From positions 124,001 to 188,000 of the forward strand of contig JABXKC010000001.1 in the NCBI GenBank assembly GCA_013375495.1: a stretch of 64,000 nt of DNA, in the 5' to 3' direction. The position numbers were made by a program, and so were the translations under genes. Origin of the DNA: Promethearchaeota archaeon. GTDB lineage: Archaea; Asgardarchaeota; Lokiarchaeia; Sigynarchaeales; SOKP01. The notes beneath the pieces are model-generated. The model had not been told where the DNA came from. It saw only the letters and a program-made list of their open reading frames with translations, and made no database searches. The first letter of the stretch is position 1, and each line of letters starts with the position of its first letter. Shown here in pieces: positions 56,433-64,000 of this stretch.

Positions 56433-57125
56433 TTATATTCTTTCTAATCGGTTTAAAATAATATCTTCAAAAAATATGTGCTTTTTTTTTAAAATTGTAT
56501 TCTTAAATCCACAATTCTCTAATTCTTTTGTTACATTTTGGAATTCAACAACACTCGAACTAATGTAATAAACATAATAGCTTTGATTTAAATCAAGATA
56601 AGATTTGACTTGAGAAATAAATTCAAGGAAAACCTCAGATCCTTTTTTTCCCCCATTCCAACTATTGTCAATACCTTTCTTTACCGGTTCTTTACTGTTA
56701 TATTTCAAAGAAGGCAAATAAGGAGGATTAAAAATGATTAGGTTAAATATATTTTTTAGATTAGCAGGGAACTTCTTAAACAAATCAGATTGTATAAAAG
56801 TGATGCCCTTCTCGGGATTATTAAAGGATTCGTTTAATTTAGCACATTTAATTGCGTTTTCTAGGATATCTGAAGCAATGATTTGAGGCGAGAAATTTAA
56901 ATTTCTTTTTTTTACCTCTTGTAAAAATAAAGCAATTATTCCAGTTCCAGTTCCCATATCCAAGATATTTTTAATTTTATTAATATCAAGCCCGTCAAAG
57001 TAATTTTCGTTGATATTTTCCCTGAAGTAATCAATGATTAAATAAGTATCATCAGATGGAACATAAACGTCCTCGAAATGACAATCAATGTTTGGCTCGG
57101 GAAAAGAATTTATTATTCTCACCAA
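56433..57125 (-). CDS. HemK2/Mtq2-type protein methyltransferase
   Basis: 230 residues. The SAM loop is DMGTGTGIIAL, and the NPPY motif identifies a glutamine or N-methyltransferase. The lead-in VYVPSDDTYLI matches the eukaryotic/archaeal HemK2 family, which methylates the GGQ glutamine of release factor aRF1/eRF1 in complex with TRMT112. It starts 12 bases after ksgA ends. Confidence 0.85.
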   Translation of the reverse strand: MVRIINSFPEPNIDCHFEDVYVPSDDTYLIIDYFRENINENYFDGLDINKIKNILDMGTGTGIIALFLQEVKKRNLNFSPQIIASDILENAIKCAKLNESFNNPEKGITFIQSDLFKKFPANLKNIFNLIIFNPPYLPSLKYNSKEPVKKGIDNSWNGGKKGSEVFLEFISQVKSYLDLNQSYYVYYISSSVVEFQNVTKELENCGFKNTILKKKHIFFEDIILNRLERI

Positions 57126-57137
57126 CGATTTTAATAG

Positions 57138-57995
57138 TTACTGATGTAGTAGATTAAAGATTGACTTACTTAATTCTACAATCTCGTCCACTTTAAATTG
57201 TGCAATTTTTTTCTCTACTAGATTAGGATTATTTATATATTTAGAAATATCTTCTTTTGAAAAACTGCCTAAATCCGCATTTTTTAAAAATAAACTTATG
57301 GCATTTACCAAATTCTTATTTTTGTAAGGCATTATTCCAGCAACAAACTTTAAGAAGAATTTCCTCTCTTTCTTGGACAATAAAAATCGAGCAATTTCAT
57401 CTCTAGGTTTAACGATAATTAACGCTAAATCAATTTTTGGGGCGGGAAAAAAAGTTAATCTAGAGATTTTATATTTTTTAAGAGGTTCCATGAATGCGTT
57501 AAAGCTAACAGTAATTCTAGAGAATTTTTTATATTCATTTTTAGTAAAAATTCTCTCTGCTATGCTTTCTTCAATTATTAAAGCACCTCGAGGAGGATTT
57601 TCATTATAAAAGACCTTTTCGAATATCGCACCTGTAATAGAATAAGGTATATTAGAGATTACAATAGTATGCGGGGGAATATCAGCTTTTAAAATATCTT
57701 CGTTATATAACTTTAAATTTTTATTCTTCGAAAATTTCTCCGCGAGGTATTGAAATAATTTAGGGTCGATTTCATAAGCGTAAAGAGTGTTACTGGACTT
57801 TACCAATTCTTCTGTGAGAGTACCTAAACCCGATCCAATCTCTAAAATTATATCCCCTTCTGAGATATGAGATTCTGAAATTACTTTAGAGACAATATTT
57901 TTATCAAAAAGAAAATTTTGGCCCAGTTTATTATTTGGTCTTATTCCCAATTCTTTTAATATGTGTTGAGTCCCTTTTTTATTCATATTATTCAT
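57138..57995 (-). CDS. ksgA: rRNA adenine dimethyltransferase KsgA/Dim1
   Basis: Dimethylates two adjacent adenines near the 3' end of 16S rRNA. The signature KLGQNFLFD, the SAM motif EIGSGLGTLTEEL, the catalytic NIPYSITG and the C-terminal FFPAPKIDLALI are present in 285 residues. It overlaps the DUF655 gene by 4 bases. Confidence 0.95.
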   Translation of the reverse strand: MNNMNKKGTQHILKELGIRPNNKLGQNFLFDKNIVSKVISESHISEGDIILEIGSGLGTLTEELVKSSNTLYAYEIDPKLFQYLAEKFSKNKNLKLYNEDILKADIPPHTIVISNIPYSITGAIFEKVFYNENPPRGALIIEESIAERIFTKNEYKKFSRITVSFNAFMEPLKKYKISRLTFFPAPKIDLALIIVKPRDEIARFLLSKKERKFFLKFVAGIMPYKNKNLVNAISLFLKNADLGSFSKEDISKYINNPNLVEKKIAQFKVDEIVELSKSIFNLLHQ

Positions 57996-58642
57996 TCATA
58001 TTTATGGGTCTTCGAGAATAAGTAATACTTTACGCCTTCCCGTTGTAATTCTTTGATTATTCTTAGGGAAACTTGCTTTGCAGGATGAGATATACTAGTC
58101 CGGTCAGATATATCTTGAAAAGTAGTAAATTTCTGCCTATTTCTTGCTTCTATTATCTCCCACATATGTTTCTGACCAACACCGGGTAATAATTTAAGAG
58201 AATGCATTCTTGGGGTTATTGAAGTTGAATTATTAAAGAAATTAATGAATTCCTCCTCGAAATTAAGCACTTCAGTTTCAAGAATTGGCTGAATTAAAGC
58301 TTTTGAAGTGTTAGTAAGATCTTTATAATCAATTTTTTTTAGGACCTCTCTTAACTTATTCTGTTTCAAAAACTCTTCATAAATATTTTTTTCTTGAACT
58401 TTAATATCTGAGTCTTTATTACATTTAACCTCATAAAGAACAAAGTCTGGAAGAGTAAGCACTTGAGCGATTGGTGTTTTGGACCAACTAGGTTTGTCTT
58501 CTTCGGGATGACCGTGTAGCAATATATCTAGAATTATAACTTCTCGAAATTTTTTGATGAATTGCTTTTTTGGCCTTATCTCTCTTCTTCGATATTTGGG
58601 TCTGTGAGAAGGTCTTCTGTATCGATCCCGATTCCTTTCCAT
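57992..58642 (-). CDS. DUF655 archaeal HhH nucleic-acid-binding protein
   Basis: 216 residues. An Arg-rich N-terminus (about 1-30) is followed by a beta domain and a C-terminal helix-hairpin-helix (LKLLPGVGQKHMWEIIEAR), both typical of the archaeal DUF655 family found between rpoF and ksgA. The role is unknown but is probably RNA- or ribosome-related given the constant neighbourhood. The start is uncertain. Confidence 0.85.
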   Translation of the reverse strand: MERNRDRYRRPSHRPKYRRREIRPKKQFIKKFREVIILDILLHGHPEEDKPSWSKTPIAQVLTLPDFVLYEVKCNKDSDIKVQEKNIYEEFLKQNKLREVLKKIDYKDLTNTSKALIQPILETEVLNFEEEFINFFNNSTSITPRMHSLKLLPGVGQKHMWEIIEARNRQKFTTFQDISDRTSISHPAKQVSLRIIKELQREGVKYYLFSKTHKYE

Positions 58643-58806
58643 ACCAACCAGTCTTCTTATTATTTACTCTCCAGATATTCATAATATTTTATAAATTGAA
58701 TATTCCTTTTTAAACAAGGATTGCTCATTAAAATTTAAAAGAATTCGAATTTATAAATTCTTCGATGTTTATTACTCTTTGTAAAATATTTATGATAAAA
58801 ATTATG

Positions 58807-59172
58807 TTAAGAAGTCTTGAGTTCTTCTATTTGAGCAAGAAGATCTTGTAATTGTTCATCATTTAGAGATTTTCCAGCAAAACTTTTCTCCAAGATCATC
58901 CTAATTTCCGGGACAGTATGAGGATCTATGTTAACAATGTTTATCGCATACACTTCTTCGATTTCGTACTTATCGATAAGAAATTTTTGAATTTTAATCG
59001 CATCTTTTTCACTCATTTTAGCAAATTTATTTACATAGGCATGAGTAATTTCTTGAAAATGAGATAAACCTTCTTCGCTATCAATTACTTCTATTTTCTC
59101 TTTGACAGCTTCCATAATTTTTTTTACTTCTGGTATAGAAACAGTTTTTTCGTCTAATTTTCGTCCAGACAT
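58807..59172 (-). CDS. rpoF: RNA polymerase subunit F (Rpb4-like)
   Basis: 121 residues. Partner of RpoE in the polymerase stalk. The helical C-terminal part with HTVPEIRMILEKS matches archaeal RpoF. It is 32 bases downstream of L21e. Confidence 0.92.
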   Translation of the reverse strand: MSGRKLDEKTVSIPEVKKIMEAVKEKIEVIDSEEGLSHFQEITHAYVNKFAKMSEKDAIKIQKFLIDKYEIEEVYAINIVNIDPHTVPEIRMILEKSFAGKSLNDEQLQDLLAQIEELKTS

Positions 59173-59204
59173 ATAAATCTCTACTTTTTAATTGATATAT
59201 GAAA

Positions 59205-59510
59205 CTATTTCGCTGAGCCTTTATTAGCTCGTAAATGTTCTTTGCCAATAATTAATAGTTTTTTAGAATTCCCTAATTTAACTTCAACCTCGTAGCATCT
59301 TCCTCTCTTACCTTTGACCGTTCCAGTTAATCCATGATATCTTCTATGAGGAAATCCTCTTTTATGTTGAGAGGGATCAGTGATTACATCCACTTTATCA
59401 TCGAGTTCATAGTCAATTAAATACTTCTCTACAGACCCGAGTCCTCGATCTCGTACATTTTTTCTATGCCTCTGGCGAGATTTGTTCCGATAGCCCTTAT
59501 GTAAAGTCAA
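59205..59510 (-). CDS. rpl21e: Ribosomal protein L21e
   Basis: 101 residues from a TTG start. The basic SH3-like core is clear (HKRGFPHRRYHGLTGTVKGK). First gene of the L21e-RpoF-DUF655-KsgA-HemK2 series. Confidence 0.95.
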   Translation of the reverse strand: MTLHKGYRNKSRQRHRKNVRDRGLGSVEKYLIDYELDDKVDVITDPSQHKRGFPHRRYHGLTGTVKGKRGRCYEVEVKLGNSKKLLIIGKEHLRANKGSAK

Positions 59511-59618
59511 ATTACTTCCCTATACTATTTTGATTTATTTTTTATAAAAAAATCTAGTTTTGATAATATGTGATACATAATTTATTTATTTTTTGATTTA
59601 GTGTCTTTAAGAAGTTAA

Positions 59619-60974
59619 TTAATATATCTTTATAACATCGAGTTTTTTGCATTCAATAGGGAACCCAAAGATCTCTGTGAAGGAAGGCGTTGTTCTTCCA
59701 TTATCACCATTAAGTATTTCTTTAATATACGTCCCACCTTGAGCCTCGATAATGAATTCGAATATTTTTGGTTTAATGAATTTTCCTTCTATCTGAAAAA
59801 TAGTTTTATCCCTAATCTTATCAGCACGACGATGAGACACTCTATTGGGTGTTCTTTGTTGAATTTTTTGATTTTCAAATGATGTTTTTAGCTCATTTAG
59901 TAGAATTGCAAATTTCTCTTTTGTTACGTTCTCGTTTGACGATGCTAAAGCTCTATATACTTTTTTGGTATTTTGCGCGTTAAATTTCAGGTTTTTAACT
60001 TGTTCTTTACTACTATACATTAAATTTGTAATTTTTACTTTTTTCTTATTTCTTTTATTGACTCTTTTCTGAAGTTTTTCCAAATCAAGTATTCTAATTT
60101 TTGGATTTTTTAATTCCAAAACAAAGGGTCTGCCTTCCCCTAGCATTTTCACATCAATATCTTCTCTTCCAGCACCGTGAAATTTTGAACCATCTGCTTT
60201 TGCTTCCATAATAAACTCAGGGCTAATTAATTCCTCTACACTAGTTTTATATTGTTTCCCTGAATAATTACACAATTCGCATCCCTTTCCTCTACACGCC
60301 CTACAATCCCAATGAGTTTGTGGAATTCCTCTAATAAATTTGTTATATCTTCCTTTAATAAAAATTGACCTTATTAGCAAGTTTACTTCTGATGTCGTGA
60401 ACCCTAGTGTGAAAATAACGGTTATGTCAGGATTTGCAAATTCTGAAGGTTTTTGTAGAATATACGATAATTCTTTTCCTACTTCCCTATTGAAGTGATT
60501 TTTAAACGACTCTGAATTAAGCAAATTAAAATGTGCTTTAAAAATATCCTCTCTATTAACGATATGCGAATCGAGAGCAGTTCCTACAAGTATATTTTTA
60601 AATTCAAGATTTAGTAAGCTTTTTAATGCAATTTTTGCGTATAAAGGAACACTACTAAAAATATCATTACATAAATAGCATTTTTCTGATGAAATTACTT
60701 TATTATAACCAATTCCTTCCTTGTCTAATACACTTTGAGCAGGATTAAACCTAGCTTTTTCTACTAAATTTTGTAAATTAGTAATAGCTTCTTCGTGATT
60801 TTCTTGTCTTGATAAATAGACTCTGTGATTTTCCATAGTCATTGCTAAAAGAAGAGATTTACCTCTATCAAAATTAGTCGTATCCGTCCCTAATAATGAA
60901 AACATTCTGCCTAAACAATGTAAGCAGATGTAATACTCTTGGTAAATCTCTAAAACTTTTTCAAAAATAGTCAT
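59619..60974 (-). CDS. pus10: tRNA pseudouridine synthase Pus10
   Basis: Makes pseudouridine 54/55 in archaeal tRNA. 451 residues: N-terminal zinc pairs (CLHCLGRMF, KCYLCNDIF) with a THUMP-like domain, a further Cys cluster (CRACRGKGCELC), then the catalytic domain with GAGREDIDVKMLG holding the catalytic Asp, and the C-terminal GTYIKE-like part (QGGTYIKEILNGD). It is upstream of L21e, as in other archaea. Confidence 0.93.
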   Translation of the reverse strand: MTIFEKVLEIYQEYYICLHCLGRMFSLLGTDTTNFDRGKSLLLAMTMENHRVYLSRQENHEEAITNLQNLVEKARFNPAQSVLDKEGIGYNKVISSEKCYLCNDIFSSVPLYAKIALKSLLNLEFKNILVGTALDSHIVNREDIFKAHFNLLNSESFKNHFNREVGKELSYILQKPSEFANPDITVIFTLGFTTSEVNLLIRSIFIKGRYNKFIRGIPQTHWDCRACRGKGCELCNYSGKQYKTSVEELISPEFIMEAKADGSKFHGAGREDIDVKMLGEGRPFVLELKNPKIRILDLEKLQKRVNKRNKKKVKITNLMYSSKEQVKNLKFNAQNTKKVYRALASSNENVTKEKFAILLNELKTSFENQKIQQRTPNRVSHRRADKIRDKTIFQIEGKFIKPKIFEFIIEAQGGTYIKEILNGDNGRTTPSFTEIFGFPIECKKLDVIKIY

Positions 60975-61058
60975 ACTCTAATTAAATAATTAGATATCAC
61001 TTTTGTTTTTAATGATCAAGTAATAAATTTTTAAAAAAAAAAGGAGATTTAAGAGAAA

Positions 61059-62426
61059 TTATTTTTCTTTTTCCCAGTCAAAATCAAGTCTTACTAACTT
61101 TTTCGTAAAGAAATATGCAACTATTAGGATTAAAGAACATATAGGCCCCCATAAAACCAAACCCAAAGAATAAGTCAAAGCTCCAACTGTGATATCTTGT
61201 AACGACAGAATTGCTCCTATAATAAAAGAACCAATGGCTTGAAATATATTAAAAATTATACTTGGAAACCCTGCATATATTCCTGCTTTTAACTGTCCAG
61301 TTCGTTTTTCGTCGTCTTCAGCTAAATCTGCCATATATATATATGGAAAGAGATTCCATCCACTTATAACTGCTGCTATAATAAGAATAAAGATAGTTCC
61401 GAAAATTACATTCGCGGCAAGAGGGATCAGCCCTATTAATGTCGTTGGTAGAAGAAATATGGCAAAAATAAATAAATACAGGAGTGTTTGTTTTTTACCC
61501 TTGGTCTGAATGAGTCTTCTCCAAAAATATATGAAAATGATAAATCCTATAATTAGAAATCCTGCAACAATATAATATATTAGTCCACTCAATCCTAGTA
61601 CGGTATCTATGAAAGTTAACATTACTGTAGTAATCATTGACCATGCAAAACTAGCAATTCCAGACATTAATACTATAAAAAAATAATTTTTATTTTTTAT
61701 TATTATTTTTAAATTCGTAATTAAACTCGTAGATTCTATTGATTCTCTCTTAAAATTTGGCTCTGTGGGCATCGTAAAGGTGATAGTTAAGTATAATATA
61801 ATTACAAGTAAACCAAATATCAGAATTGGTACTAAAACTAGGATGGGTGTAACTTCGGGGTTTAAAGCAATATTTTCAAACTCAGGTGTTAAAATCAATA
61901 ATGTAAAAATAATCATAATTGCATTTCCGACGTAGCCAAAGATATTTTGAAATTGAGAAACTTTCGGTCGCTCCTTAACAGGAAATTGTTCCGCCATCCA
62001 AGCTTGGTAAGGGGTTGTTACAGCATAACAGGCTCTAAAAACTATATCCCATATCAGTAGCCATATAAAAAGTGCATTTTTATCGTTTAAATCAGGTAAA
62101 AATATACCAGGTAACAGAAGAAAAATAAAAGATAATCCAAGTAATGGAGCCAATATCAGGATATATGGTTTTCTTCTGCCCCATTTTGTATATTTTGCAT
62201 CGCTTATCCATCCAAAAAAAAATTGAGAGACCGCAACACTAAGATATCCCATGGCCTGGGCAAAACCAACTTGTATTGATGGTACTCCATATCCAAGATA
62301 ATACAGAGCAAATAAAGCAAATCCTTCAATTCCAAGAACAATGGAGCTTGAAATTCTAGGGACACTATAATTTAACTTTCTCATAGTCGTAGTTTCGCTT
62401 CTTTGCATTCCATCAGTTTCATTCAT
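61059..62426 (-). CDS. MFS sugar/cation symporter (GPH/sucrose-transporter-like)
   Basis: 455 residues, twelve likely membrane segments. The loop 2-3 motif GWISDAKYTKWGRRKPYI is typical of glycoside-pentoside-hexuronide and sucrose symporters. It may import a glycoside; the GH127 enzyme in the window is a conceivable user, but they are not adjacent. Confidence 0.83.
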   Translation of the reverse strand: MNETDGMQRSETTTMRKLNYSVPRISSSIVLGIEGFALFALYYLGYGVPSIQVGFAQAMGYLSVAVSQFFFGWISDAKYTKWGRRKPYILILAPLLGLSFIFLLLPGIFLPDLNDKNALFIWLLIWDIVFRACYAVTTPYQAWMAEQFPVKERPKVSQFQNIFGYVGNAIMIIFTLLILTPEFENIALNPEVTPILVLVPILIFGLLVIILYLTITFTMPTEPNFKRESIESTSLITNLKIIIKNKNYFFIVLMSGIASFAWSMITTVMLTFIDTVLGLSGLIYYIVAGFLIIGFIIFIYFWRRLIQTKGKKQTLLYLFIFAIFLLPTTLIGLIPLAANVIFGTIFILIIAAVISGWNLFPYIYMADLAEDDEKRTGQLKAGIYAGFPSIIFNIFQAIGSFIIGAILSLQDITVGALTYSLGLVLWGPICSLILIVAYFFTKKLVRLDFDWEKEK

Positions 62427-62598
62427 ATCATTTCACTTCCTTTAAATAATCGTGTTGTATAATTTTAAGTTTAAATTAAGATTAAGTAGACCTATATTTA
62501 ATCTATATTTAATCTTTATTGAAATAATAAGAGACATTTTAAATTTTAAGAGGAGATTTTCTCCAATTAGTGAAAAATCGAAGTTACCTTAACTTAAT

Positions 62599-63597
62599 TT
62601 AATCTTCTTCTTCGTCCCATCCTAAATCTTTTAAAACGGATTCAAAGGCTTCTGATTCTTTGTCTAAAACAAATTCAGTATCGTATTCTGAAGCTGCTGC
62701 TCCAAAATCTACATTAAAATCAGGCGGAGGAAGGTCTTCGAGTGAGGGTACTCCTTCTTGAGGCGGTATTCCTTCATGAGAAAGTTGATCTTGGACGATT
62801 TGAGGTTCTTGAATACTCTCGTCTTCTTCAATTTCCATGGGAGTATAATCATTAAGGGGAACAGGAGGAATTTCATCTTCATAAACTTTAAATCCTGATT
62901 CAGAGCTTTCAGATGTAGGGGTAACTCGGGTAGGAATCTCTCTGCTCTCGGTTGAATGTTCCATTTGTTTTTCGTATTCTAAACCAATTGATTTAGGGAT
63001 CGAAACAATATTATTTCCATTTGTAGCTTCAATTTCTTCAATTTCAGTGCCATCTTTTTCCCAATCGTCTAAAAATCCTAACAAATCATCTAAAGCAGCC
63101 TTGTCTTCTTCAAGGCTAGGTTTAACTATTTCAGTTACTTCCTCTTCCTCTTGTTCTTTCTTTAATTTAATTCTTTCAGATTCTTCTAAAGAAAGAGTCA
63201 TATCAGTTATTTCATCCCCGGAGATTAAGATATTCAACTTTTTAGCTAATTCACGTAAATATCCGAGATAATAACCAATTCGATATACATTCTTTAGACC
63301 ACCAAATACAAGATATTCGTCGTTAATTGCTAAGATAATACTATAGCCTGAAGTATTGTGAAGAATAATTTCCGTTAAAGCGCCATGAGCGGTTGCTTCA
63401 CTTAGTCTTAATCCTAAATCAATTAACGCAGTACTTGATGCAGAAGTTGCATCAGCGTCAAGTTCAGATGACATAGCAGAAGCGACTTTCATACCTACCC
63501 TAGATAATACTGCTAAATTTTCTAAATCAGTTCGTTCCTCTTCGAATCTTAAAATTTTCATCATATTATCGCGTATACCTTGCACAAGGGACGACAT
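62599..63597 (-). CDS. Roadblock/LC7-domain protein with long acidic tail
   Basis: 332 residues. Residues about 20-130 form a roadblock/LC7 domain (NLAVLSRVGMKVASAM, then LTEIILHNTSGYSIILAI), the fold that partners small GTPases in MglB, Ragulator and dynein. Residues about 140-332 are Glu/Asp/Pro-rich and likely disordered. Roadblock proteins are abundant in Asgard archaea; the tail is unusual. The GTPase partner is unknown. Confidence 0.85.
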   Translation of the reverse strand: MSSLVQGIRDNMMKILRFEEERTDLENLAVLSRVGMKVASAMSSELDADATSASSTALIDLGLRLSEATAHGALTEIILHNTSGYSIILAINDEYLVFGGLKNVYRIGYYLGYLRELAKKLNILISGDEITDMTLSLEESERIKLKKEQEEEEVTEIVKPSLEEDKAALDDLLGFLDDWEKDGTEIEEIEATNGNNIVSIPKSIGLEYEKQMEHSTESREIPTRVTPTSESSESGFKVYEDEIPPVPLNDYTPMEIEEDESIQEPQIVQDQLSHEGIPPQEGVPSLEDLPPPDFNVDFGAAASEYDTEFVLDKESEAFESVLKDLGWDEEED

Positions 63598-63704
63598 ATC
63601 AAATCAGTTTCCTTTCTCGATTAAAGATTATTAAAAATCATTAATTTTTATTTTCTCTTAATTTATATCATAAAATCTAGATTAATATATTTTATCATAA
63701 TTCC

Positions 63705-64000
63705 TTACACAAAATCATTTAAATTCTTCTGCGTAGAGGGAGCGTTATCGAATTTATTGAAGGAATATCCGGAGGTATCGGTAATAATTCGTTTAATCTC
63801 TTCTACTACCTCTTCCGATATTAGTTTATCGGTATCGAGTGTAAATACTTTTTTAGTTTGATTTTTAGAAAAAAGAAACTGATTATAGTAGGAGAGAATT
63901 TCTAACAAATACTTTTTATCGTCTTCGTTCCATTCTTTTCTGATTTTATCAATAGAACCTCTCTGAATAATTCTTTTTAATATAGTATCCGGTTGAGCTG
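63705..64000 (-). CDS. C-terminal part of a probable thymidylate-kinase-like P-loop kinase (partial)
   Basis: Open frame from the window edge to a stop at 63705. The segment PDTILKRIIQRG, the YYNQFLF stretch, and the final helix SEEVVEEIKRII resemble the C-terminal third of dTMP kinase-like proteins. The Walker A motif and N-terminus are outside the window, so the assignment is tentative. Confidence 0.5.
   Translation of the reverse strand, partial: AQPDTILKRIIQRGSIDKIRKEWNEDDKKYLLEILSYYNQFLFSKNQTKKVFTLDTDKLISEEVVEEIKRIITDTSGYSFNKFDNAPSTQKNLNDFV

Noticed and set aside
1..64000. tRNA, rRNA, CRISPR array or insertion sequence
   Set aside because: I found no tRNA-like TPsiC-arm sequence, no rRNA-like stretch, no evenly spaced repeat series, and no transposase or terminal inverted repeats.

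Overview
The window is an AT-rich stretch of an archaeal chromosome, most likely from an Asgard archaeon close to Lokiarchaeia (Promethearchaeota). The information-processing genes are archaeal: RNA polymerase A', A'', L and F, aIF5B, aIF2-alpha, aEF1A, PriS/PriL, GINS, PCNA, RFC small subunit, Csl4, Nop10, TFS, L44e, S27e, L21e, L30e and a histone. Alongside them are eukaryotic-signature proteins: three Ras/Arf-type small GTPases and a roadblock/LC7 protein with a long acidic tail. Genes are densely packed on both strands. I see no rRNA or tRNA gene, CRISPR array, insertion sequence or prophage. Taxonomy is inferred from gene content only.

Layout. 1-2100: a partial winged-helix regulator, a divergent secreted protein and a decayed-looking gap. 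2100-15000: CCA-adding enzyme, aIF5B, bacterial-type UvrA and UvrB, and an AglB/STT3 oligosaccharyltransferase with a very long C-terminal beta-rich region. 15100-18970: TruA, RFC small subunit, enolase and a METTL5-like methyltransferase. 19080-21620: a co-directional set of Csl4, a small unknown protein, RpoL, an RNase III-like protein and a DUF99 nuclease. 21640-23650: an Arf-like GTPase and aEF1A. 24030-31480: a replication/translation neighbourhood (aIF2-alpha, Nop10, GINS, PriS, PriL, PCNA, an OB-fold protein, TFS, S27e, L44e). 31630-34560: PyrB and an HTH/ATP-cone/NrdD-like protein that appears to have lost its catalytic residues.

34850-41290 is the archaeal rpoA'-rpoA''-L30e-NusA-S12-S7 operon, without rpoH/rpoB on one side or elongation factors on the other. 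41480-44500 is a three-gene set: zinc-ribbon membrane protein, acyl-CoA synthetase-like protein without an ATP-grasp half, and an EamA transporter. 44500-46240 holds a ketol-acid reductoisomerase-like protein with an altered active site and a Ras-like GTPase.

46360-50540 is the accessory part of the window. It holds two unrecognised proteins (one with a RING-like cysteine/histidine pattern), a small membrane protein whose 3' end lies inside a duplicated copy of itself, a beta-helix pseudogene, a histone and an orphan membrane protein. 50660-56430 has transporters, a GH127 glycosidase, a Rab-like GTPase with unusual switch residues, a CPBP protease and a NurA-like nuclease. 56430-60970 is the conserved archaeal Pus10-L21e-RpoF-DUF655-KsgA-HemK2 block. 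61060-64000 has a sugar/cation symporter, the roadblock protein and the C-terminal end of a probable nucleotide kinase.

The best candidates for something undescribed are the NrdD-like pseudoenzyme with an N-terminal DNA-binding domain (32570-34564), the altered KARI-like reductase (44502-45581), the RING-like zinc protein (46857-47672) and the Rab-like GTPase with a Glu in place of the catalytic Gln (53698-54231).
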